NCBI GenBank assembly: GCA_038259365.1
Contig: JBBSOW010000030.1
Location: 1 to 32,753, forward strand
DNA: 32,753 bases
Reading direction: 5' to 3'
DNA from: JBBSOW01 sp038259365
Lineage (GTDB): Bacteria > Actinomycetota > Actinomycetes > Propionibacteriales > Propionibacteriaceae
Under the pieces are notes generated by a model. It ran no database searches. It saw nothing but the letters and a program-made list of their open reading frames with translations, and was not told the DNA's origin. Made by a program: the position numbers and the translations under genes. Every line of letters starts with the position of its first letter. The first letter of the stretch is position 1. Of this stretch, positions 17,354 to 25,749 are shown in pieces.

Positions 17354-18126
17354 TGTGACTCCTTCTGGGTGTGCGGCTGCTTTGCTTCCCGGGCGCCATC
17401 GGATTCCGACCGGTCCACGGGCGGCGCGGCCCACCCGTTGCGGGCGGCGAGATCCAGCCCGAGCAGGGTCTGCGGCCCCGCCGAGGGCCCCTGGTCGGCC
17501 CGGCCGTCGGGGAATCCTGCGATGACCCGTTCCGCCTCACGCCACGACGAGATCTTGGCGCCACGGGTGGCCCAAACCTCCTCACCGGTCCGCAACGCGT
17601 CGACGAGATCCATCGCGCTCTCGGGGGTAACGTTGTCGAAGAACTCCCAGTTGACCATCACGACGGGGGCGTAATCGCAGGCGGCGTTGCACTCGATGTG
17701 CTCCAGCGTTATCGCACCGTCGTCGGTGGTCTCGTCGTTGCCGACGCCCAGGTGATCTTGCAGGGTCTTGAGGACCTGATCTCCACCCATGACCGCGCAC
17801 AGCGCCGTGGTGCACACCCCGACGTGGTGCTTACCACCGGGCTTGCGCTTGTACATGGTGTAGAACGTCGCCACGCCGCTCACCTCGGCCGGGGTGATCT
17901 CCAGGATCTTCGCGCAGACCTCGATGGCGGTGGGGGTCACCCGCCCCTCGACGCTTTGGGTGAGGTGCAGCATCGGCAGCAACGCCGAACGCTTGAAGGG
18001 ATAGCGGGCCGCCAACTGGCGCAGCTCCACCAACGTGTGGTCGGGCAGCACCGTACCGGCCTGATCGAAGTCCACCCCCCCTGAATTGGCGAAGTGGCTC
18101 TGGAAGTGTCCGTTGGTACCGCTCAT
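17350..18126 (-). CDS. nuoE: NADH-quinone oxidoreductase subunit E
   Basis: A 258-residue thioredoxin-like subunit carrying the [2Fe-2S] cluster N1a: CTTALC and CNAAC supply the four cysteines. The N-terminal helical part and RSALLPMLHLTQ segment are typical. The last ~90 residues (from about KISSWREAE) are a Pro/Gly/Asp-rich extension not found in E. coli NuoE (166). Start ATG 18126 overlaps the stop of the adjacent 35-codon repeat ORF (ATGA), not the nuoD stop; the best ribosome-site match, GAGAAGG, is 13 bases upstream and lies inside the repeat. Expression may therefore depend on coupling through the repeat unit. Confidence 0.95.
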   Translation of the reverse strand: MSGTNGHFQSHFANSGGVDFDQAGTVLPDHTLVELRQLAARYPFKRSALLPMLHLTQSVEGRVTPTAIEVCAKILEITPAEVSGVATFYTMYKRKPGGKHHVGVCTTALCAVMGGDQVLKTLQDHLGVGNDETTDDGAITLEHIECNAACDYAPVVMVNWEFFDNVTPESAMDLVDALRTGEEVWATRGAKISSWREAERVIAGFPDGRADQGPSAGPQTLLGLDLAARNGWAAPPVDRSESDGAREAKQPHTQKESQ

Positions 18127-18230
18127 CGGTCGACACCTGCCTTCTCAACGCGCCGACCCGATATCGAACCAGCGCACCAACATATGGAATCGAGCAAGCT
18201 CGACACGGACCGACCGCGCTGGATTCTCAT
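18123..18230 (-). CDS. 35-codon repeat minigene, copy 2 (nuoE-proximal)
   Basis: ATG at 18230 to TGA at 18123 gives 35 residues: a basic, Ser-rich N-terminal part, a small hydrophobic centre with two cysteines (SICWCAG), then a polar end finishing AGVDR. The ATG overlaps the stop of copy 1 and its TGA overlaps the nuoE ATG. It is identical to copy 1 apart from two adjacent bases that change residue 9 (Val here, Ala in copy 1). I recognise no family. It could be a real small protein, a coupling peptide whose only job is to carry ribosomes to nuoE, or an untranslated repeat that merely stays open. Confidence 0.35.
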   Translation of the reverse strand: MRIQRGRSVSSLLDSICWCAGSISGRRVEKAGVDR

Positions 18231-18330
18231 CGGTCGACACCTGCCTTCTCAACGCGCCGACCCGATATCGAACCAGCGCACCAACATATGGAATCGAGCA
18301 AGCTCGATGCGGACCGACCGCGCTGGATTC

Positions 18331-18331
<1 letters not shown>
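18124..18331. repeat. Two tandem 104-bp direct repeats between nuoD and nuoE
   Basis: Two head-to-tail copies (18124-18227 and 18228-18331) are identical except for two adjacent bases (CA at 18204-18205, TG at 18308-18309). A partial third copy is the 16-bp boundary word GGTGTCGACCGATGAG (minus strand), which also forms the 3' end of nuoD; it recurs at each unit junction and runs into the nuoE start. Each unit contains a palindrome (ATCGAGC-AA-GCTCGAT) nested inside CCAGCGC...GCGCTGG arms. The period is 104 = 3n+2, exactly what is needed for each in-unit ORF to end on the next ATGA. No other copy was noticed in this window. Confidence 0.95.

Positions 18332-18334
<3 letters not shown>
18227..18334 (-). 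CDS. 35-codon repeat minigene, copy 1 (nuoD-proximal)
   Basis: ATG at 18334 overlaps the nuoD stop (ATGA) and the TGA at 18227 overlaps the ATG of copy 2. The product differs from copy 2 at one residue (Ala9). No Shine-Dalgarno is evident before the ATG beyond nuoD coding sequence, so translation would rely on ribosomes terminating at nuoD. The nuoD protein and the minigenes share the C-terminal residues GVDR because the repeat word covers both ends. Confidence 0.35.
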
Positions 18335-19739
<1,405 letters not shown>

Positions 19740-19740
<1 letters not shown>

Positions 19741-20585
19741 CAGTTATAGCTCCTGCGCTGGTCGGGCGGGGCGATGGTGGCGCCCTTGTATTCCACCGGG
19801 ATACCACCGAGCGGATAGTCCTTGCGCTGCGGGAAGCCCGGCCAGTCGTCGGGCATCAGGATGCGCGTGAGCGCTGGGTGGCCGTCGAAGACCAACCCGA
19901 ACATGTCCCAGGTTTCGCGTTCGTGCCAGTCCGCCGCCGGGTAGAGGGGGACCAGCGACGGGATGTGCGGATCGGCGTCGGGGCAGGTCACCTCGAGGCG
20001 GATGCGACGATTGTGGGTGATCGAGAGCAGGTGGTACACCGCGTGCAGCTCGGCGCCGGTATCGGCAGGGTAGTGCACACCAGAAACGCCAGAGAACAGC
20101 TCGAACCGCAGGGCTTCCACGTCGCGCAGCGCGGTGGCCACGGCGACGAGGTGCTTGCGGTCCACGTGGAAGGTGATCTCGCCGCGATGCACGACAACGC
20201 GGGTGATCGCCTCGTCGACGGCGGGGATCTCCAACGCCATCGCGTCGGCCACGTCATCGAACCAGCCACCGAAGGGGCGGTTCGAGCCGTGCGGCTGCTC
20301 GACGAAGTACTGCATCTCGCCGTACCCCGAGGTGTCGCCTGGCCCCTGGGAGTGGAACAAGCCTCTGCGGACCTCGACGCTGCTGGCTTGAACGGGTTGG
20401 CCCTCGACGAGCCCGCGGTGCGGCTCGGTGCCGCTGGGTTGGGCGTCCTCGCGCTCCAGCCCGGCCTTGGGTGCCGAGCTGTCTGCGGGCTTCTCGTCCA
20501 CTGTCTTGCCCGAGGTCAGGTTGTCGACTTCGGCACCCGTCGCTTTGGGGTTGGGCGCGTCGCCGCCCTTGGAGCCGTCGCTCAT
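19740..20585 (-). CDS. nuoC: NADH-quinone oxidoreductase subunit C
   Basis: A 281-residue 30-kDa-type subunit of the hydrophilic arm; no cofactor. The family signature is near the end: YPAADWHERETWDMFGLVFDGHPALTRIL followed by DDWPGFPQRKDYPLGG. The first ~85 residues are a low-complexity, Ala/Pro/Glu/Ser-rich leader before the conserved core, a common actinobacterial feature. ATG 20585 overlaps the nuoB stop (ATGA). It is a separate gene, not a NuoCD fusion as in enterobacteria. Confidence 0.96.
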
Positions 20586-21136
20586 CGAAGCAGGCCCTTC
20601 ATCTCGTGGGTGGCGGGCGCGGTCAGGGCACGCTCTTCCATCTCGGCGAAGGCCGCCTCGGCCTGGGCGCCCATCTTGGTGCCGTGCACCATCTTGCGCA
20701 GCTTGAACATGGCGTCGATGAGCATCTCGGGGCGCGGCGGGCAGCCTGGCACGTAGATGTCGACGGGGATAATGTGATCAACGCCCTGGAGGATCGCGTA
20801 GTTGTTGAACATGCCGCCCGAACTGGCGCACACACCCATGGAAAGCACCCACTTGGGGTTGGGCATCTGGTCATAGACCTGGCGCACCACGGGGGCCATC
20901 TTCTGGCTGACGCGGCCCGAGACGATCATGAGGTCGGCCTGGCGCGGGGAGGCGCGAAAGACCTCCTGGCCCCAGCGGCCGGCGTCGTAGCGCGGCGCGG
21001 CGTAGGTCATCATCTCGATGGCGCAGCAGGCCAGGCCGAAGGTGGCCGGCCAGAAGGACGCTTGGCGCATCCAACCCGCGATCCACTCGACTGAGGTCAG
21101 CATGACCCCGCTCGGGAGTTGCTCTTCCAGACCCAT
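20582..21136 (-). CDS. nuoB: NADH-quinone oxidoreductase subunit B
   Basis: The 184-residue subunit holding the terminal [4Fe-4S] cluster N2 that reduces quinone. Ligands: the tandem Cys pair in GLACCAIEMM, the Cys in GVCASSGGMF and the Cys in VPGCPPRPE. Start ATG 21136 has GGAAGG seven bases upstream. It is separated from nuoA by 51 bp that contain a 19-codon ORF ending one base before this ATG. Confidence 0.97.
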   Translation of the reverse strand: MGLEEQLPSGVMLTSVEWIAGWMRQASFWPATFGLACCAIEMMTYAAPRYDAGRWGQEVFRASPRQADLMIVSGRVSQKMAPVVRQVYDQMPNPKWVLSMGVCASSGGMFNNYAILQGVDHIIPVDIYVPGCPPRPEMLIDAMFKLRKMVHGTKMGAQAEAAFAEMEERALTAPATHEMKGLLR

Positions 21137-21137
21137 T

Positions 21138-21197
21138 TCAGTGCCTTCCGCCGCAGGTGATGGTACTCGATGCCGGCCAACCGAGGATCAGTCCCAT
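21138..21197 (-). CDS. Possible 19-codon bridging ORF, nuoA-nuoB
   Basis: ATG at 21197 lies inside the nuoA stop region in another frame and has GGGGTGG six bases upstream; TGA at 21138 ends one base before the nuoB ATG. The 19-residue product begins MGLILGWPAS. Nothing shows that it is a protein; it would let ribosomes pass the nuoA-nuoB gap without a break. Could be a chance open frame in GC-rich DNA. Confidence 0.22.
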   Translation of the reverse strand: MGLILGWPASSTITCGGRH

Positions 21198-21547
21198 TCG
21201 AGACCACCCCGGCGCAGCACGTAGAAGTAGGCCACGAAGACCGTACCGATGAACAGGATCATCTCGATCAGCGCGAACGGCCCCAGGGAGTCGAAGGCGA
21301 CGGCCCAGGGGTAGAGGAACACGATCTCGATGTCGAAGACGATGAAGAGCATCGCCGTGATGTAGTACTTCACCGGGAACCGGCCGCCGCCGACGGGCTG
21401 TGGGGTGGGGTCGATGCCGCACTCGTAGGACTCGTACTTGGAGCGGTTGTAGCGCTTCGGGCCGACGTTGAGGCTCAGCACGATGGAGACCGCCGCGAAA
21501 CCCCCCGCGATGATGACCATCACCACGAGCGGGAAGTAGTAGTTCAT
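21188..21547 (-). CDS. nuoA: NADH-quinone oxidoreductase subunit A
   Basis: A 119-residue, three-helix subunit at the junction of the two arms of complex I. The loop between helices 1 and 2 carries the mobile segment with the conserved cysteine, YESYECGIDP, and helix 2 has the acidic FDIEIVFLYPWA. Normal length. ATG 21547 is preceded by AAAGGGG at six bases. It follows the MenJ-like gene by 55 bp, and the gap holds a 15-codon ORF whose stop overlaps this ATG. Confidence 0.97.
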   Translation of the reverse strand: MNYYFPLVVMVIIAGGFAAVSIVLSLNVGPKRYNRSKYESYECGIDPTPQPVGGGRFPVKYYITAMLFIVFDIEIVFLYPWAVAFDSLGPFALIEMILFIGTVFVAYFYVLRRGGLEWD

Positions 21548-21591
21548 GGCGCACCCCTTTCGTAGACGATCGAGTGTCCTGCGTCAATCAT
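21544..21591 (-). CDS. Possible 15-codon leader ORF before nuoA
   Basis: ATG at 21591 with a strong GAGGGG ribosome site seven bases upstream (beginning at the menJ stop), 15 codons (MIDAGHSIVYERGAP), and TGA at 21544 overlapping the nuoA ATG as ATGA. The good ribosome site and exact overlap make it more plausible than a random open frame, but nuoA also has its own Shine-Dalgarno inside this ORF. No homology is recognised. Confidence 0.33.
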   Translation of the reverse strand: MIDAGHSIVYERGAP

Positions 21592-21602
21592 GCCGTTTCC
21601 CC

Positions 21603-22880
21603 TCACGCCGACGGCGCAACCTTCGACAACGAGTTGATCACTTTGTCCATCGCGTCGCCCTCGTTGCCGTCGGTCAGGTTGGCCAACAGCTTGAGGGTGA
21701 ACTTCATCAGGGTCTTGCGCGGCAGGCCGTACTTGGTGCAGACCTTCATGACCTCGGGGTGTCCGATCAGCTTCACAAAGATTCCCCCTAGACGGTAGTA
21801 GCCGCCCAGTTCGGCGCGCAGCCGGGTGGGGTAGGCGCGGAGCGCCTTCTCGGCTCCCGTGGTGCCCACACCACGATAGTGCGCCTCGGCCATCGCGTCG
21901 GCGGCGTACTCCGCGCTCTCCATGGCGTAGGCAATGCCTTCGCCGTTGAACGGGTTCACCATGCCGCCCGAATCCCCGACGAGCAGGAGCCCGCGGTCGT
22001 AGTGCGGAACCCGGTTGAAGCCCATTGGCAGCGCCGCGCCGCGCACCGGCGTGGTCATGTTCTCGTCGCGAAATCCCCACTCCTCGGGGGTGTTGTCCAG
22101 CCATCGCTTGAGCAACATCTTGTAGTCGGTCTTGCCGAACGCGCTGGAGGTGTTGAGCACGCCGAGCCCGATGTTGCAGGTGCCATCGCCCATGCCGAAG
22201 ATCCAGCCGTAACCGGGCAGCAGCTTGGATTCTCCTCGCTTGCCGTCCCACAGTTCCAGCCATGATTCCAGGTGGTCGTCGTTGTGCCGCGGCGAGGTGT
22301 AGTAGGTGCGCACGGCCACGCCCATCGGGCGGTCGTCGCGCTTGATGATGCCCATCTTGAGGCTGATCCGCGAGGAGTTCCCATCGGCCGCGACGACGAG
22401 GGGGGCCCGAAACTCCTCGCCGTCCTTGCTGCGCACCCCAATGATCCGGCCGGTGCGATCGTCGAGGATCGGCTCGGAGACGTTCGTGTTCTCGAACAGC
22501 TTGGCCCCCGCGGCGACGGCGTGGCGGGCCAGGAGATCGTCGAAGTCCGAGCGCGGACGCACGAGGCCGTAGGAGGGGAAATCGGCCAGCTCGGGCCAGG
22601 GCAGCTCGAAGGGTTGCGCTCCGCCGCCGTAGATCCGCAAGCCCTTGTTGTGCAGCCAACCGGCCGCTTGGGAGGTATCGACGCCGAGGCGGATCAGCTG
22701 GCGGGTGGCTCGCGGGGTCAGGCCGTCGCCGCAGACCTTCTCACGCGGGAAGCTGGACTTCTCCAGCATGGCCACGCTGAGCCCGCGGCGGGCCAACTGG
22801 GTGGCGGTCGAGGAGCCGGCCGGGCCAGCACCGACCACGATGGCGTCGAACTCGGACACTCCGGTCGGGGTCGGACTCAT
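21603..22880 (-). CDS. menJ: Geranylgeranyl reductase family flavoprotein, probable menaquinone reductase
   Basis: A 425-residue FAD-dependent reductase. FAD-binding GAGPAG is at residues 17-22, followed by the family motif FPREKVCGDGLTPRA (the CGDG cysteine region) and, near residue 300, GDSGGMVNPFNGEGIAYA, which binds the FAD phosphate. The family saturates isoprenoid double bonds in chlorophyll, archaeal lipids or, in M. tuberculosis (MenJ, Rv0561c), one double bond of the menaquinone side chain. Position at the head of a nuo operon that ends with a prenyl synthase favours the menaquinone role; archaeal-type or carotenoid substrates are unlikely. ATG 22880 has only a weak AGGG, and its A-TGA overlaps a short upstream ORF. 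Confidence 0.85.
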   Translation of the reverse strand: MSPTPTGVSEFDAIVVGAGPAGSSTATQLARRGLSVAMLEKSSFPREKVCGDGLTPRATRQLIRLGVDTSQAAGWLHNKGLRIYGGGAQPFELPWPELADFPSYGLVRPRSDFDDLLARHAVAAGAKLFENTNVSEPILDDRTGRIIGVRSKDGEEFRAPLVVAADGNSSRISLKMGIIKRDDRPMGVAVRTYYTSPRHNDDHLESWLELWDGKRGESKLLPGYGWIFGMGDGTCNIGLGVLNTSSAFGKTDYKMLLKRWLDNTPEEWGFRDENMTTPVRGAALPMGFNRVPHYDRGLLLVGDSGGMVNPFNGEGIAYAMESAEYAADAMAEAHYRGVGTTGAEKALRAYPTRLRAELGGYYRLGGIFVKLIGHPEVMKVCTKYGLPRKTLMKFTLKLLANLTDGNEGDAMDKVINSLSKVAPSA

Positions 22881-22912
22881 CGGGTCGCCCTGGAAAGTCG
22901 CTGCACAGTCAC
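22877..22912 (-). CDS. Possible 11-codon leaderless upstream ORF of menJ
   Basis: GTG at 22912 starts six bases after a TAGACT -10-like box; eleven codons (starting V/M-T-V-Q-R) end at a TGA that overlaps the menJ ATG (ATGA). If transcription starts at the GTG, ribosomes would load on the leaderless uORF and reach menJ by coupling, explaining the poor menJ ribosome site. Unproven. Confidence 0.28.
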   Translation of the reverse strand: MTVQRLSRATR

Positions 22913-22918
22913 GCGGTC

Positions 22919-22924
22919 AGTCTA
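22919..22924 (-). promoter_or_regulatory. Candidate -10 box for the menJ-nuo-prenyl synthase operon
   Basis: TAGACT on the minus strand fits TAnnnT and lies 39 bp before the menJ ATG, six bases before a GTG. No good -35 hexamer is visible at 16-18 bp. The 146-bp gap 22881-23026 is the only place upstream of menJ where the operon's promoter could sit without being inside the acyltransferase gene. Confidence 0.35.
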
Positions 22925-23026
22925 GGGGGGAAACCAAGACCCGGCCATTTAGGGTGAGCTAGCCAACGCCTGGCCTCGAACCCCCGACTGACAAGCCCTT
23001 TCGAGCCTATTTACGCAACCGCGTGC

Positions 23027-24391
23027 TTACCTAATAGCCCGTTCGGTGTCCCTCTTCTTGGCTCTCGTGGATCCTGGTCGAGGAAGCCGGACCACCGAGA
23101 AGACCGCCAGCCCCAGCACCGGCAGGAGGGGCCAGATCCACACCAGCCCGCCCGCGTTGACCATCCCGGCGTTGGCCATCACGGCCAGCCCGGCGACGAC
23201 GCACACGGCCGCGGCGACGGGTTGCCACACCGGCGGCGCGGGGCGCTCGTCGGGCCGCGGATTCTCGAACCGGCCGAACACCGCGACGAAGCCAAAAGTG
23301 ACCACGAGCAGCACCGCCCACCACAGCGGGCGGGTGGCCCACCACACCCCCGAGTTCGGAACCAGGTGCAGGCCCGGGCCACCGAAGGCCAACAGCACCC
23401 CGGAGACCGCGACGAGGGCGGTGAGATGCCACAGGAACCAGGTCATGATGCGCTGGTTGATGCCCACCGTGATCAGCCACAGGCGCGGCCGCTGCAGCAG
23501 CCGCTTCAGGGCGGGTTCGGCCAAGAGCACGATGCCGGCCTGGACCATGCCGAGAAACGCCATCGTGATCCGCGTGGGGTTGGAGTTGCTGATCTCGGCC
23601 CCCTCCACGCTCACCATGGACACCGGGTAGGGGCCGAGGCCCACGAGCAGGGCCAGGCCGATAGCCCCGACGACGATCATCCCCAGCCGACGGGCGGGAC
23701 CGGCGAGCTTGCCGTCGAGCCACGCATAGCCGAACTGGTGGAAGCTCGCCCACACGAGCACGTAGTTGGGGTAGCCCGCCAGCGGGGAGGACAGCCCGAT
23801 GCTGATCGCGTCGACGACGGCGGCCAACGCGAGGCCGGCGACGACGCTTTTCAACCCGAAGCGTTCCCACAGCCATAGGCACGGCGGGGCCAGCGCGATC
23901 ACCATGAGGTAGGCGGCCAGGAACCACGTCGGGATGAGCGCCATCTGCGTCGCGGTCGCGAGCGTGGCGGGGGCGATGCCCGCGGCGAGCGCGATGACGC
24001 AGGCCACCAGCCACCCCAACAGGAGCGGGATGAGCGGCGTGCCGAGCCGTCGCAGCCGGGCCCGCAACCACTGCGCGTAGCCGATATCCTTGCGCCGCGC
24101 CGAACGCAGCGAGATGCCGTTGGAGTAGCCGCCGACGAGGAAGAAGATGGGCATCACCTGAAAGATCCAGGTGAGCGGGTGGGTCCACGGAGCCTCGAGC
24201 GCGCCGTGGGGCAGGATCCCGCCGCCGTCGGCGTAGACGGCCGCCATGGTCCAATGCCCCAACACCACGACGGTGATCGCCGCGGCCCGCAGGAAGTCCA
24301 CCACACGGTTGCGCGACGCCGGGGTGGCGGCGTGCACCTTCTCGGCGCGGCTGATCTTGCGCCGTGAACCGCCCGTCAGCTGCTGCGCCAC
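23027..24391 (-). CDS. Acyltransferase-3 family membrane protein
   Basis: A 454-residue integral membrane protein with about ten helices, of the acyltransferase-3 type (OafA/OatA-like domain) that O-acylates sugars, peptidoglycan or antibiotics using a cytosolic acyl donor. The N-terminal block RNRVVDFLRAAAITVVVLGHW holds the conserved Arg35 and His46 of the family, and VMPIFFLVGGYSN the next motif. No extracytoplasmic SGNH hydrolase domain follows, so it acts alone. Start GTG 24391 was chosen for its AAAGGGGG site at six bases; the frame is open to 24610 and a GTG at 24337 is an alternative. It lies 68 bp after isochorismate synthase, probably in the same transcript. The acceptor is unknown. 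Confidence 0.85.
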   Translation of the reverse strand: MAQQLTGGSRRKISRAEKVHAATPASRNRVVDFLRAAAITVVVLGHWTMAAVYADGGGILPHGALEAPWTHPLTWIFQVMPIFFLVGGYSNGISLRSARRKDIGYAQWLRARLRRLGTPLIPLLLGWLVACVIALAAGIAPATLATATQMALIPTWFLAAYLMVIALAPPCLWLWERFGLKSVVAGLALAAVVDAISIGLSSPLAGYPNYVLVWASFHQFGYAWLDGKLAGPARRLGMIVVGAIGLALLVGLGPYPVSMVSVEGAEISNSNPTRITMAFLGMVQAGIVLLAEPALKRLLQRPRLWLITVGINQRIMTWFLWHLTALVAVSGVLLAFGGPGLHLVPNSGVWWATRPLWWAVLLVVTFGFVAVFGRFENPRPDERPAPPVWQPVAAAVCVVAGLAVMANAGMVNAGGLVWIWPLLPVLGLAVFSVVRLPRPGSTRAKKRDTERAIR

Positions 24392-24459
24392 CGTCTGCCC
24401 CCTTTGGCTGCACCGGTGACCGGGCTTGCTCGCTCGGCGTTCGGCTCCAAGCAAGAAGA

Positions 24460-25749
24460 CTAGGACAGCGCCTCTCGCATCGGGATCAACTTTGCCACCG
24501 ATTCGGTCAATTCCGCGCCAGGTTGCGAACTTTCGATGATGCCGCAGCCCGCGAAGAGCCGCATGGTGTGCTCGTCGACGATCTGTCCGCACCGCAGGGC
24601 GATGGCCCATTCGCCGTCACCGCGGGCGTCCATCCAGCCAACCGGCCCGCCGTAACGGCCACGGTCGAGCTCCTCCACCTCACGGATCAGTTTCCGCGCG
24701 CCTTCGGTGGGGGTGCCGCACACGGCGGCCGAGGGGTGTAAGGCGTGCGCCAGGGCGAGCGAGCTCACGCCGGAATCGGCGACGGCGGTGACGTCGGTGG
24801 CCAGGTGCAGCACGTTCGGCAACTCCAGCACGTAGGGCGAATCGGGCACGTTCATGCCCGAGCAGAACGGCTCCAGGGCCCGCGCCACCGAGGCGACGGC
24901 GTACTCGTGCTCATCCAGATCCTTACCCGAGCGGGCCAACCCCGAGGCCAAGGCCAGATCCTGCCCGGTCTCCCCGGTGCGCTGGATGGTGCCGGCCAGC
25001 ACCCGCGAGGTGGCGAGCCCCGCCTGCTTGCGCACGAGCATCTCCGGGCTCGCGCCGATCAGGGTGTCGACCCAAAAGCTCCAGCAGTTCTCGTAGCCCT
25101 GCGACAACCGCTGCAACACGGTGCGCCAATCCAGCTCTTCAACGCACTCGGCCAGCACCGAGCGGGCCAGGACGACCTTGGCCAGGTCCGACCCGGCCAA
25201 CCGCTCGACGACGTCGGCGACGCACTGCTGCCACATCGGCCCGCTCATCGAATCGTCAGCCCAGGCGATCTCGGCGTGGGCGGCGGCAGCCGCGGTGCGG
25301 TTGGGGAGCCGGGGAAGGGGCGTGGTGCCGTCGGCGGTGATGGCGCTCACCCAGCCGCGCCCATCCCGGCGTCCGATGATCAGCTCCGGCACGATGAGCA
25401 CCGAGCGCTGGGCGGTGTGACCGGGATCGAAGGTGAAGGATCCGAACGCGATGGGCCCCGAACCGGACAAGGGCCGGCCGCGGCCGTCTCTGGGCAGGTC
25501 GCCAACCCCGGAGCCCCCGAGCCCCGAGCGCGCTATCGTGCGCTGCCACCAGGCCTCGGCAACCGCTATGTCCTCGACCTCGAGGCGCATCGCCTCACCG
25601 ATCGCCACCATGCCGTCGCCGTGGCGTAGCCAGGCCGAGCGAGCGCCCGAGGCGGGCAGGTATTCGCGCAGATCACCCGGCGCGGCCACGCTCACCGTGG
25701 CGGTTCGCAGTCGAGTCGCCGCCATCGGGGGGACGAGGGCGTGGCTCAT
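24460..25749 (-). CDS. menF: Isochorismate synthase (menaquinone branch)
   Basis: A 429-residue chorismate-utilising enzyme that converts chorismate to isochorismate. Key positions are intact: general base Lys191 in DLAKVVLARS, GASPEMLV (232-239), the acidic EHEYAV around 280-282, His338 in LHPSAAVCGTPTEGA, YGGPVGWMD (366-374) and the metal-binding GCGI (401-404) with Glu413. The family also includes siderophore (EntC/DhbC) and salicylate enzymes; with no siderophore gene nearby and menG and menJ close by, the menaquinone role is most likely. ATG 25749 overlaps the upstream membrane-protein stop (ATGA), so it is co-translated with the transporter-like pair. The open frame runs on to 27309 but only as a shadow of that neighbour. 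Confidence 0.88.
   Translation of the reverse strand: MSHALVPPMAATRLRTATVSVAAPGDLREYLPASGARSAWLRHGDGMVAIGEAMRLEVEDIAVAEAWWQRTIARSGLGGSGVGDLPRDGRGRPLSGSGPIAFGSFTFDPGHTAQRSVLIVPELIIGRRDGRGWVSAITADGTTPLPRLPNRTAAAAAHAEIAWADDSMSGPMWQQCVADVVERLAGSDLAKVVLARSVLAECVEELDWRTVLQRLSQGYENCWSFWVDTLIGASPEMLVRKQAGLATSRVLAGTIQRTGETGQDLALASGLARSGKDLDEHEYAVASVARALEPFCSGMNVPDSPYVLELPNVLHLATDVTAVADSGVSSLALAHALHPSAAVCGTPTEGARKLIREVEELDRGRYGGPVGWMDARGDGEWAIALRCGQIVDEHTMRLFAGCGIIESSQPGAELTESVAKLIPMREALS

Noticed and set aside
22930..23010. tRNA-like stretch (minus-strand GGGGGTTCGAGG and a GCTAGCTC word)
   Set aside because: The would-be T stem pairs at only three of five positions, and no acceptor or anticodon stem can be drawn.
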